Of a stretch of DNA of 64,000 nt, positions 1 to 10,004 are shown one piece after another. The notes under the pieces were generated by a model that saw only the letters and a list, made by a program, of their open reading frames with translations, did no database searches and had not been told where the DNA came from. Both the position numbers and the translations under genes were made by a program. The number at the start of each line of letters is the position of its first letter. The first letter of the stretch is position 1. The stretch covers positions 289,641,385 to 289,705,384 of the forward strand of contig CM071567.1 of assembly GCA_036426205.1 (NCBI GenBank), given 5' to 3'. Source of the DNA: Ascaphus truei (Eukaryota > Chordata > Amphibia > Anura > Ascaphidae).

Positions 1-831
1 GATGGACTGGGACGAGCGAGGCGGCTCCCCGCCGTCCCTCACCCGCAGGGTCAGCTCGTACGAGTCCCGCTGCTCCCGGTCCAGCGCCCCCTTGACGATG
101 AGCTGCGGCTGCTTCTCCCCGTCCGGGGTGTCGGCCACCTGCAGCTCGAAGACGCTGCTCCGGCCGTCCGCCTCCTGCCTCCTCTTCCCCGGGTACAGGG
201 GCCCGCTCTCCCCGGGGGGCCCACCTCCCCCGCGCCGGCCGGGCAGGAACAGGCTCTCCCCCCCACCGGCGGCGTCCTGGAGGAGCTCGTAGCGCTCGAT
301 GCCGTTGCGGCCGAAGTCCCGGTCGGTGGCGGTGGGCAGCAGGTACAAGGTGCCCACCGGGCGGTTCTCCTCCACCGTCAGCGTCAGCACCGGGGACGGG
401 AAGGTGGGGGTGTTGTCGTTGATGTCCAGGATGACCACCCGGCCCTCGAAGAGGTCCACCCAGCTCTGCGAGGGGCCGATCACCGACACCTCGAAGTCCA
501 CGGCGCACTCGTTCTCGTCGAAGATCATCTGGCACTGGGGCAGCTTCTCGCGGTCGATGCGGCGCTCGCCGGTGCTCAGCTCGCCGGTCATGTTGTCGAT
601 CTTGAAGAACTCGGCGCCGGACTCCAGGCTGAAGGTCACCTCCCCGGAGCCCGCCACGATGCCGATCTCCGCCGCCACGTTACCGATCCGGACGTCGGCC
701 GGACCTTCCTCCGCCAGCCGGTACTTCAGCATCTGCTTGGAGGCTGCCAGGGTCAGCGTGAGGCGCAGCGAGAAGAGCACGAAGCAGAAGCAGCAGCAGC
801 AGCAGCAACCCCGAGCCCCCGCAGTCCTCAT
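1..831 (-). CDS. PCDH7: Protocadherin-7, N-terminal part of first coding exon (partial at left edge)
   Basis: Minus-strand reading from an ATG at 831-829 gives 277 uninterrupted codons to base 1, so the rest of the exon lies outside the window. PCDH7 is a delta-1 protocadherin, a single-pass homophilic adhesion protein. Residues 1-30 are a signal peptide with six consecutive Cys (9-14) coded by a GCA/TGC run. EC1 follows, with DRE at 93-95 and the calcium linker DINDN at 136-140. EC2 has DRD at 170-172, a Gly-rich low-complexity loop at about 187-225, then DRE at 251-253 and the start of its last strands. The stretches GPSQSWVDLFEGRV, VEENRPVGTLYLLPTATDRD and FELQVADTPDGEKQPQLIVK match PCDH7 as I know it, better than PCDH1, 9 or 11. 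The start fits the M-R-T-A-G signal-peptide start; mammals have three extra residues upstream. Codons are strongly GC-rich, unlike the AT-rich flank. Only the 5' part is present. Confidence 0.95.
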   Translation of the reverse strand, partial: MRTAGARGCCCCCCFCFVLFSLRLTLTLAASKQMLKYRLAEEGPADVRIGNVAAEIGIVAGSGEVTFSLESGAEFFKIDNMTGELSTGERRIDREKLPQCQMIFDENECAVDFEVSVIGPSQSWVDLFEGRVVILDINDNTPTFPSPVLTLTVEENRPVGTLYLLPTATDRDFGRNGIERYELLQDAAGGGESLFLPGRRGGGGPPGESGPLYPGKRRQEADGRSSVFELQVADTPDGEKQPQLIVKGALDREQRDSYELTLRVRDGGEPPRSSQSI

Positions 832-2290
832 CTCTGCCCTCCTGTGCTGTGTCCCCCCTTGTGCTTCTGATCGGCTGCTGGTGATTAAGAATAATAATAA
901 GAAGAAGAAACGCTGCTTCACTTGTATTCAGTAGAAAGTTAGCCTTCCATACAATTGCACGCCTTGCTGATCTGCTGCAGCTCACTCTTTTCTTGCAGTT
1001 TATACTCACAGTTGCTGGGACAGTGTGTTGTTGGTGCAATTACTCACTCCCGTTGGATGTGATCGCTGGATTCTGGTGGATTCGAGGTAAGAACTCTCCT
1101 TTAGGTTTTCTGGGTCTTCTTGTCCCTTTGCTCCGGTGTAAGGGATCTGATCTGGATTGCTGAGCACACAACAGCCTGATAAATTCCACAAACGGGGGTC
1201 GTTTTCTTTAAAGATTGATATGATTCACACCAACCGGGGGGGGAGGGGGGGGTGACTGATAAAAAAAAAATCAAATCCTTATTGCAGTTCCTTTAGGAAA
1301 TCCCTTGGAAAATTCCATTAAGCCACCCGATTCATCTTCGTTTAGCTTCCAATTAGCAACCTTCTTTCTAAAGTTCTTATTAATGACAAAATCGTATTGA
1401 AGAAGAATGCAAAATAATAATGGTCTTAAAGTGTTTTCCAGTGCTGAGAAACGCACAGAGCCTCAAGTTAGTAGTACAGCCGCAGTTGGTGCTGTGCTAC
1501 CTGCATTTGCACTGCATGTGCTAGCAATATGTATCTGAGTGCAGCCCTGTGAACGATTCACAAATGATATTGCAGTCTCTCCCCTCGCTCTTCCCCCTCT
1601 CTCTCTCTCTCCTCCTCCTCGTCCCAATGCAGGTAACCAGATCTGAACTTGATCCTGCAGTTCAAAGGTTAGCAGCAAGCCTGTCTTGAGGGCGATTACT
1701 GCTTTCATTAAAATACCAGAAGGGAATACGATGCAATGCACAGTCCCCCACGTGAATGAAGAGAATAGAAAACCACATCCGTATGCGGTTTTCACATAAG
1801 AGGCATGGCCAAGAAGATGCGTGCAAATCGCACCCCGCTCTCTCTCCGCGAACAGTCAGCACATGTTTGTGATCGCTGCATTGGTGGAGATGAGCAGAGT
1901 GCCGAGGCGCTGCAGGATGGAGCTGATCCTTTTCACGTTGCACATTCAGAACGAGATGAGAAGAGCGGCAAGTTTGTGCAAAGTGCTGGGAGCTGCGAGT
2001 CTCTCTCCTGATGCAGCCGTAGCACAGGCACAGGGAAGAAGGACGAGACGTCTCACTTCACAAACCCAAGCTACACATTCTGCTGCTGCTGCTGCTGCAG
2101 CCCTAGTGGGATAGTTGATGAGAATGAAAACAGCAGCAAATCTCACATCAATCCATATTAAAGGATGCTGACCTAACTCCCGAGCTCTGCTTTTTTCATG
2201 TTCATCCCCTTCTCTGTGCCATAATGCTTATGACTATAGGTTCTCCCCCTTCTCTACATTAATGTTTTATGCATATATGATATTTATATG
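832..2290 (-). promoter_or_regulatory. PCDH7 5' untranslated and proximal upstream region
   Basis: This is the sequence immediately upstream of the PCDH7 start codon. It holds an AAT/AAG-rich stretch (889-910), a G-run (1237-1252), a CT-rich tract (1577-1622) and a GCT triplet run (2081-2098). I see no convincing TATA box or second gene. The short open frames here carry no domain. That it contains the 5' UTR and core promoter is inference from position; no transcription start can be placed from sequence alone. Confidence 0.4.
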
Positions 2291-2313
2291 TTCTTTCCCC
2301 CTCTAATTTTTTG

Positions 2314-2353
<40 letters not shown>

Positions 2354-2376
2354 CAAAAAATTAGAGGGGGAAGAAA
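2291..2376. repeat. AT-microsatellite hairpin
   Basis: An (AT)n run at about 2318-2350 is flanked by inverted copies of a 26-base arm: 2291-2317 reads TTCTTTCCCCCTCTAATTTT.. and 2351-2376 is its reverse complement. It looks like a small MITE or a microsatellite seeded inside a palindrome. Confidence 0.8.
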
Positions 2377-2385
2377 CAAACAAAA

Positions 2386-2695
2386 CATAGGTGTTTGATA
2401 TTACCCCCCCCCCCCATATATATTATCCAGTGCATTGCACCCAGTTTATATATGGTTTCGTAATGTTAATATAAAAAAAAATTGTGAAAGGCAGGGTTGC
2501 AAACCTGTCTAAGACATGTGCTGTGCTCACAATAATATATATTCAATTGTGAGCACAGTCACATGTCTTAGACAGGTTTGCAACCCTGCCTTTCACAATT
2601 TTTTTTATTAAACATTACGAAACCATATATAAACTGGGTGCAATGCACTGGATAAAGATATATGGGGGGGGGGGGGGTAATATCAAACACCTATG
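2386..2695. repeat. Near-perfect 310-bp palindrome (foldback repeat)
   Basis: The left arm (2386-2533) and right arm (2546-2695) are reverse complements over almost their full length, including the poly-C/poly-G tracts at 2404-2415 and 2664-2677. The centre is a 12-base AT spacer. The arm contains GCAGGGTTGCAAACCTGTCT, a sequence related to the repeat family at 15.3-15.7, 17.4-17.7 and 48.2-48.6 kb, so this is probably a head-to-head remnant of that family. Confidence 0.9.
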
Positions 2696-4470
2696 CCTCT
2701 AGGGTGGGATTATGTGACCCAAGACAAGCAGCAAAGTAAATGTAAACCAGCCAGCTATTCAATAATAGACACAATTGTTCAAATGCCTGAATCATACAGT
2801 TCTGCACTTCTAGGGAGATCCTTTGAAATGCTTTCCTGGTCGGTGCCTTCTTGTACAAATGGAAATGGCTGTTTTTTTTTAAAGATTGTGAGTTGAAAAA
2901 ATAAGCACATGGAACAACGGTTTTATATGTCTCGTTATTCTTTCGGCAGCACATACTTGGCTAGGTGGCAAAATGTAGCGTCACCTACCTGGATAAAAGG
3001 GAATACAACTTTAAATTCGATGTTAAGTTCAGTTTAGTTCATTTCAGGATCTTGCTTTTTTTCCCCCACGCCCTTTGTCTCATATTATGCTATAAGCTTA
3101 TCATTTGCTGTGTCTATTTCCTTGTTTCTGCCTGTCTCCTCGCTTCATTTCAATGCAGTCAGACAAGACAGAGACACACAACTCAAGACTGTATGTGACT
3201 GTCTCAACTTGGTCTGAGCGACACTTATTTTTTTGGATTTCATTAACTAACCGTTTGTTTTTAATATTTTCCATTTATGTAGAATGCTGACTTATTATTT
3301 GTGCTCTTTCCTAGTCTAAAACTTGGGCTGAAAGTGGCAATCAGATGCATGTGCAGGGGGTATGTGTTTGGCATTAATGGCTATGATGGGAAAAAGAAAT
3401 GCTTCGCAAAGCCCAAAGGTGAGTTGAGCTTCACCTCCACAGCAAATTTATCCAGTCCTTTCATATATTGATCTGCACATAAGAAATCATGATGTGAGAA
3501 CACCAATTGAGTCCCTTCTCCCTCAGTAGCTGCATGCTGACTGAGTGATTAAACTCCCTCCCTCCTCTCTCCTGTGGAAACTGTTCTTTATATCTGCAGC
3601 ATCAGCTAGAAGCCCTGCACGCATGCGCACTGAGAACCGCCGCAGTACAGAGCAGAGGAAGGAAGGGGGGTCGTCACTTTTACGGCGGGTTAAGTGGGAT
3701 TAATACAAAACCTCCATTATATATATATATTTTTTCGAGCGACTTCAACTGATCAAAATGCTGCCGGTGATCCCGTGAGCTTCTGTGGTTTGCTGGGGCG
3801 ATCTGCGGTAGAAATGCGAAATAGCACGAGTTTGCAGAAGGGATCACACACCGACACTGCACTGCAGGCTTCATTTATCACTTACATACAACCCCCTTTG
3901 TCTTATATCGACCTGTAGTTGATCACAGTATTCGTGATACGGGGGTCTGCAGCGCCTTTAAACCCCCTCATGCACCAAGGTGGTTAAATCACCACTTTGT
4001 ATATGAAAAGTTGGGGTCCATCCATATTTGCACCCGGAATCGTCGTGGTGTCTCACCGTAGTTTTGTATTATTATGAGATGATTTGTTTAATATGAGCCT
4101 TTTTTTTTTCTTCACAGAACATTTGATTTAACCCCTTTACGCCCATTGGAACTGTTTGTATCATGACATGAGTGCAGCAGAGGCTCTCAAAGAAATACAC
4201 TCCTGTCTGCACTTCAACATGTTCTAGGCACCTCCCCTCGTGAAGAGGCTACAACTAGAGGTTCTCTGGGGGATAGACACATGTTTCTGATTACTGTGCA
4301 ATTTATTGCTGCTACCACTATCCAGGAGAAGAGGTTGAGAAAGAACAAAAAGAGAAATCATGAACCCTTTATTGTTCAACAGTGTTTGTATAAATCAACC
4401 CTACTGAGTAACTATATACACAGGGGATGCTGCATTCCCCCCCTCCGAGTGTATACATTTTTACATTATG
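2696..4470. other. Intergenic, no gene recognised
   Basis: This is unique-looking AT-rich sequence. A CATGCGCA core occurs at about 3622-3632 in a slightly GC-richer patch (3600-3680), which could be a distal promoter or CpG remnant. No open frame shows a family match. Confidence 0.4.
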
Positions 4471-4550
4471 GCAATGTATTTATTTATAACATGTTTTACC
4501 AGGAAGAACATTGAGAGCTACCTCTCGTTTTCAAGTGTGTCCTGGGCACA
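4470..4550 (+). repeat. Interspersed repeat fragment (first copy)
   Basis: The sequence around TTACCAGGAAGAACATTGAGAG followed by CTCTCGTTTTCAAGTGTGTC recurs at 25060-25115. Two independent copies show it is a dispersed repeat. The family was not named from sequence alone. Confidence 0.65.
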
Positions 4551-4774
4551 GTTATGGTAACAATACCATATTGTTGCAGTATGTATGTTACTGATTTGGT
4601 ATGCACAGCATCTCCACCCAAAACATTTTCCTGCACTACTGTATACACATAAAACTTTAAAAATCAGACCCTTGACAGTGACACTGACTTATATAATTGC
4701 AACCCATTTGGAGACTTTTATACTTGCAAGTTATAAGCAGGAATACAAATAGAATAATGTTCAAATTGATTACA

Positions 4775-5105
4775 TGTGCAACCAGTAGCGCAAACGGGGA
4801 GCTTTGGGGAGTGCACGGGTGCATTTGCACCACCCAAGAATTGGTATCTCGCTTACAGAGGCCCCACACTCTTCCCCACAGCACTGAAATTGGTTGCCGG
4901 GGCAGAGATTAGAGCCTCTGTATGAGAGCAGCCCTCCATCGATGTTGCAGCATCATGTGACGCTGCGTCGTCATGGTCATGCGACATCACACGGCAATGT
5001 GTTGCCATAACAACGCACTGTCACTTGATGCAATTATGTCATGACGATGCTCCGTCACATGACGTTGCAACGTTGATGGGGAGGGCTCGTAAAAACTGCA
5101 ACCCC
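4775..5105. mobile_element. hAT-type GC-rich MITE, copy 1
   Basis: It shares the motifs 'GAGGCCCCACACTCTTCCCC' and a CpG/TGACG-rich core (4960-5080) with the copies at 5340-5660, 21343-21440 and 31298-31612. The hAT-type assignment rests on the 31.3-kb copy, where terminal repeats and a duplicated target site are visible. No transposase is coded. Confidence 0.6.
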
Positions 5106-5240
5106 CAATCAGAATTTCAGATCGCGCCGCTGTGTTCAACAGGTCAATAAGGAGTCAAATAAAGATCACAAGAGGAAGACAGCAGCCTTTAATGTACATT
5201 TCTGTTCAGCAATGTTAGCCATAAAAAGTTATCTTGAATA

Positions 5241-5337
5241 CTGTAGCCAAGACTGATCTACCTGTGCTGATGCAGGCATATCCTGAAAACCTGACCTGGT
5301 GGCTCTTGAGGACTGAAGTTGCTCACCTCTGCTCTAT
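5241..5337 (-). mobile_element. Fragment of a common MITE (first of three)
   Basis: The reverse complement reads as gagcaacttc-agtcctcaag-agcc, then a segment like GTCAGGTTTTCAGGATATGC. The same consensus occurs at 33783-33873 and 43272-43345. The family ends resemble CAGGGGTGGGCAAC, a hAT-like terminal repeat, in my recollection of vertebrate repeats. This copy is one arm only. Confidence 0.6.
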
Positions 5338-5339
5338 CA

Positions 5340-5660
5340 CAAGGGGGCGCGCCCCCAGGGGTGGCAGGAGATTTTTGTAGGGGAGTGCGGTGGTTGTAGA
5401 GGCCCCGCGCTCTTCCCCATGGCATTTAAATTAAATGCCGGGGGATCGGCGGAGGCAACCTATTACTTACCGAGATTCAGACATCTGTTGACGCTTCGCC
5501 ATGGCAATGCGGCGTGAAATCATGCAGGGTGACGTGATCTCACATGGCCCCGCTGCGTAATTTGACGCCGGGAACTGAGGTGAGGGCGGCGCGAGCACCA
5601 AGGGCAGCAGGCAGGGGGGGAGCGCAGCTGCAAAAGTTTGCACACCCCTGCTCTATAGCA
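5340..5660. mobile_element. hAT-type GC-rich MITE, copy 2
   Basis: This copy has the shared GAGGCCCCGCGCTCTTCCCC block and the ATTTAAATTAAAT palindrome (5426-5438). It ends with a terminal-repeat-like TTTGCACACCCCTG at 5638-5651. 'GCTCTAT' flanks both sides (5331-5337 and 5652-5658), a possible partly decayed 8-bp target duplication. Confidence 0.65.
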
Positions 5661-7000
5661 TATTCTGCCACGTTCTAACTTTACCATGAGCCCTGAAGAT
5701 GTTAAATAGGATGTCAGGGAACACAGCCCTGTATCTAATTGATGTGCAGACATTAGTGGCTATGAGGTGGTTAAAAACAACATGTTACTTTACTTAATGT
5801 CTTTAATTCATTTGGAAGTTTATCTCGACCAGAATATAATTTAACAAATTCTCACAGATTGGCTTATGTATTTTAGTGTATAAGGCAGGGGCATCAATAT
5901 CTCTATCTATTAGGAGCAGACAAATGCCGCTGACTTGTGAGAACCACTGCATGTATAAGCAGCAATGGAGTGGCTTAAACAAATCTCTCTTTGTTTTGTA
6001 GTTAATAAAACAGACCACTATCTGTAAACAAGTTCAATCAATAATGTATGTGATAAATAACGCCACCACCCCCCCCCCCCCCCCATCTCCTAAAGTTGTA
6101 TAGTTTATTAGGTCACCCCAACATAACATAGAGAAGAAAGATGCATGGAAGCACACCCCGGGTTACTGATAAAACTGCAGTGCACCAGGGCACCACAGCA
6201 ACGACAAGGTTATATGATCCAATTATTTCAGAAAGGATAATCGGCGCATCATTGATGTCCAATACACAGGAGCACCACCAGTTCGTAAGAAGTTAAAAAA
6301 AAGGATAAGCAAGGAACTAGACACCATGTATTTCATGCATTTGCTTGTTCAACATGCTTCAGTACTGATGCAGTTAAAGTGCAGCTCGTAATCTAACAAC
6401 CCTCCCCCCCCGACCCTCCCCCCCCCCCCCCCCCCCCGTAAGTGATCCGTCCTTCACACTGGATGGGCAGCTTCTTTCCTTCTCAGCATAGGTAACCCCT
6501 CTCTCCAGGCGTGGGAATCGGCTGGACGTGATGTGCATGTTCAAGGAGGGGAATGGATGACTTGGTAGTCATGTAGTGACTCGTAAACGTGCTGCTGAAG
6601 TATTTCCCCCACCCCCTGCCACGGGCTTCCTATTCTCGCCTCTGCAGGAAGGTAGAGGGACACTTTGGGTGCTGTGGAAGTTAAGTTTCGGAGCGCAGAG
6701 GGAATGGTCTCTCCTAGCAATGATATGTACTGTACGATTGAAGGAGGGGGGAGGGGAGCTGCTTTGGTATCTTTCAGCGAGAGAAATGTGTGCAACGCAA
6801 CTGCAGCAAACACAAAGTGGGTTACACTATCGTTAGATTAACTTCCACAACCATAGGTTGTATTTACTAGGATTTATTAATAGTAATAAACCTTTTTATA
6901 TTTCTGTGTAAGTCCTGGTGTGCCTGCTATTACTTTGTATTATAACCATTGATTATGTAGTTGGAGTGCAACTAGAAGGGAGGGAGAGAGAGACGAGAGA
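5661..7000. other. Intergenic with poly-C tracts, no gene seen
   Basis: It contains long C-runs at 6068-6084 and 6418-6437, the latter continuing a CT-rich stretch, and otherwise unique AT-rich DNA. The two overlapping open frames at 6541-6836, one on each strand, show no recognisable domain. Confidence 0.4.
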
Positions 7001-7500
7001 CGATTGATACGAGAGCGAGAGATCATAAAGAGAGATAGAGGAGAGATGCAGAGGAGATAGAGAGAGAGAGAGATCTTATATCTATATATATTATTATATA
7101 TATATACATACATACATACATACCTATACACACACACACACACACAAAAAAAAAAAAAAAGGAACGCGGGGTGCACACAAACATATGAACATATAAATTA
7201 TAGATACTATCTCGTAAATCCGGGTGCTCGCAGCTGGACAAGGAACACCAGCCAGTCCCAAAATAAGTAGAACAAACGGAAATTGCAGCACTCACATGTA
7301 GAAAAAAGATATATATACACACACACACACACCACACACACACCACACACAACACACACACACACACCACACACACACACCAGTATTGTGCTACACGCTA
7401 GATATATTATATAGTATGGTAGTGAGGGTGATTCTCGTATATATATATATATATATATTAATAAATATATATATATATATTATAATATATACATGTAGAG
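7000..7500. repeat. Microsatellite cluster (GA, TA, CATA, CA)
   Basis: Runs of GAGA (7008-7074), TA (7081-7106), CATA (7106-7126), CA (7131-7146), a second imperfect CA tract (7316-7382) and TA (7439-7492) are visible. The Cys/Val-rich open frames here are the translation of CA/TG repeats and are not genes. Confidence 0.9.
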
Positions 7501-7600
7501 TATCAGTACCGTGTTAGCCGAGCTTCAATAATCAAAAAAATAAAAAAATAAATAGATGATACACGTTCTGTGGCTAACGAAATGCTTTATTTGTGCGAGC

Positions 7601-7629
7601 TTTCGAGATACATTATCTCTTCTTCCGGC
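7601..7629 (-). ncRNA. Hammerhead-like hairpin (degenerate)
   Basis: The minus strand reads GAAGAAGAGAT..ATCTCGAAAGC: a 5-bp stem GAGAT/ATCTC followed by CGAAA. It has the spacing of the CTGATGA-stem-GAAAC core seen at 34.99 and 48.29 kb, but the first box is decayed. An inverted partner occurs at 8956-8990. Confidence 0.3.
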
Positions 7630-7785
7630 GAGTTACAATGATGAGCCAAAGGAAACTTAAAACAGTTCTCTGGATGTTATCTGTGCTGTTCCTTCCCCGG
7701 GTGTGGATGTGTTTTATGGCTAGAGGTGTCAAAAGGTCTGTGTGAAAGCAAGTGAAGAAAAGAGTGTGTACACAGGCGGCACACT

Positions 7786-8118
7786 TATCCGAGTTGCGGC
7801 TCATTCCGCAAAGCCGGGAAATGTCCCGGCTTGCGAGCCGCACTCGCCAGCGTGCTGCCGGTCACGCATCATCGGTGGCCTGTGCGCCTGTACGCGTGCC
7901 CAGGGCTCCCGAGGGAGCCCTGGTGTCGCGTGGATGTCACGACGGCGGCGGGAGAGTCGGGGGGACCGGCAGGACCCGGTAAGGAGAGGGGGAAGCCCGA
8001 TCGGCGGGGGCCTCTCCTCCGAGGCTTCGGCGCGCGCCCGGCACCCTCCGGCGCGCGCCAGGTTACTGCTGCGGCCGAGAACGGGCAAATGCTCGATTAA
8101 ACTCGGCCGCAGCAGTAT
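7786..8118. mobile_element. GC-rich insertion, probable MITE
   Basis: A sharply GC/CpG-rich block sits inside AT-rich repeat. It ends in a 17-bp stem hairpin (8063-8118), whose arm reads TACTGCTGCGGCCGAG and is repeated inverted at the edge. Overlapping open frames in several registers are explained by composition. Confidence 0.5.
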
Positions 8119-9060
8119 GTGTATCAGTGTGAATAAAAATGAATGGAGAGCCCACAGTATATACAGTGCTTTACACAAGGTGTGTGTGGAGTGGGACTGG
8201 ATATAAATGGTGTGGGTGGTTGTGGAAATGTGAGAGTTAGTAGCACAACTAAAAGTGTGTGGGATACTAGTGGTCTCCATACTGGTGTATAGGGAGATGG
8301 AAAAAAAAGGAGTATAGTATGTGTGAGAGACAGCTGTGTGTGCATACATATAGAACAGTATGTACAGACATGGCCTTTAGCGCTTATGGGAAGAGAGTTC
8401 ACTACTGTCAGTAATGACTCATAAAATTTCGATCTGTTTAGGCCACTGCTAAGTGTCCGAACAGTTGCATAAATTTGTATTCATGCAACCGTCTTTCTTT
8501 CGGGGCTTTAAGATTACCTTTGAGGATGGCAACCTCAGATGTTCATCTTATGGCCAGAGTCAGAGAAATGTTCGCCAACAGGACTGTCTCTTGTACGCGT
8601 GTGATGCTGTGGTGATGCAGGTTCATTCTCTTGTTTAGCCCCTGCCCTGTCTCACCCTAGGTGAGCAGCCCCCTGGGGCATTTCATGCACATGATGACAC
8701 CCACCCATATTTCCACACCCACCCACACATTTATATCCAGTCCCACTCCACACACACCTTGTGTAAAGCACTGTACATATGTGGGCTCTCCATTCATTTT
8801 ATTCACACTGAACACATACACACTCTTTCTTCACTGCTTTCACAGTAACCTTTTGACACTCTAGCCATAAAACACATCAACCGGGGAAAGAACAGCACAG
8901 ATAACATTCCAAGAGACACTGATTTTAAGTTTACCTTTGCTTCATTCATGTAACATCGCCGGAGAAGAGATCAGTGTTTATCTTGAAAGCTCGCACAAAA
9001 AAAAGCATTTCGTTAGCCACAGAACGGTTATCATATTTATTTTTTGATTTTGTTTGATGT

Positions 9061-9062
<2 letters not shown>

Positions 9063-9106
<44 letters not shown>
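9063..9106. repeat. (AT)n microsatellite
   Basis: An uninterrupted AT dinucleotide run. Confidence 0.9.
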
Positions 9107-9107
<1 letters not shown>

Positions 9108-9149
9108 AGAATCACTCACCATAACATCACTATATATATAATCATTTAA

Positions 9150-10001
9150 AAATACTGTAGCACTCTTTGTAAGGTATAAATAAGGTTTTAATTCATCAAG
9201 CAAGCATAAGGCTGCGGCCAGGCAGGGAATGGGTGCGCTTGGTGCTCATGCGCTGCACCCTGCTCGGCCTGGCGATTTGTGGCTGGCTAGGCGCGCGCTC
9301 GCCTGGCGGCCCGGCCACGACGTCAGGGAGCTGGTTCATCCTCATTGGGGAGACCGCTCACGTGATGCGCTTGTGAGCAGCAAAATCAAATATGCTTGCT
9401 CATGTTGGCCACACACATTGCCGCAATGTGTTTCCTCGCGGCCAGCATGAGCGTGCCCGCCTGCTCAGCGCCTCCCTGGCCGAGGCCTAGGAGGTCAAAT
9501 ACAGAAAAAAAAAGCAACGTTTCGGACGGGTCCGAAACGTCGCTTCCTTTTTTCTGTATTTGACCCTTAGGCCTTGGCCATGTTTGGCGCTTGCTGGCGG
9601 AAGCGTGCTGACGCGCGCTCCCGCTCAGCACTGAGCCCCTACAGCCGCAATTAGAGCGGCTTTAGTAGCGGCTCACCTGCGCAGGTCTTAGGGGAATTTA
9701 AAATTCCCCCGCTTGCCGGCGAGACAGGCCGGTCACGTGAGCGGTTCGCCCAATGAGGGCGAACCAGCTCCGTGACATCACTGGCCCGCCCCCGGCCAGT
9801 GACGCACCCGCCCCCGGACCGCCCCCTGACTGCCTGCTGAGAGCGCTTGCGGTAAGCAACCGCAAGGCCAGGGAAAGAACCCGCTTTCCCTGAGCCTCAG
9901 CGCGCCTCAGCACGCCAGCGGTAAGCGTGTCCGAGGCCTTATGCTTGCTTGTTGGATTAAAATCTTATTTATACCCCACAGAGAGTGCTACAGTATTTTT
10001 C
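9150..10001. mobile_element. GC-rich element with about 65-bp terminal inverted repeats
   Basis: The left end (9150-9211) contains ATACTGTAGCACTC, GGTATAAATAAGG and AAGCAAGCATAAGG. The right end (about 9930-10001) carries the same three motifs inverted. Between them is a CpG-rich core (9211-9930) with further inverted segments and a central hairpin at 9490-9568 holding back-to-back AACGTTTCGGAC/GTCCGAAACGT. No transposase is coded, so it is non-autonomous or a composite. Confidence 0.75.
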
Positions 10002-10004
10002 ATT

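Larger units (their letters stand above)
7515..9060. mobile_element. Large inverted-repeat composite element with GC-rich insert
   Basis: The outer left arm (about 7515-7780) and right arm (about 8825-9060) are inverted copies; both contain the terminal sequence GTGGCTAACGAAATGC or its complement next to a hammerhead-like hairpin. A second, inner pair of inverted arms lies at about 8113-8220 and 8690-8825. A GC-rich block (7786-8118) interrupts the left side and has its own terminal hairpin. The symmetric structure suggests two head-to-head copies of one retroelement 3' end, later invaded. No protein domain is seen. Confidence 0.75.

Noticed and set aside
299..934. Plus-strand open frame of 211 codons at the left edge
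   Set aside because: Antisense shadow of the PCDH7 exon; GC-rich third positions leave the opposite strand open and it shows no domain.
3600..3680. Possible alternative PCDH7 promoter
   Set aside because: Only a slight GC rise and one CATGCGCA core; insufficient to call.
7023..7376. 117-codon Cys/Val-rich minus frame
   Set aside because: Translation of CA/TG microsatellites.
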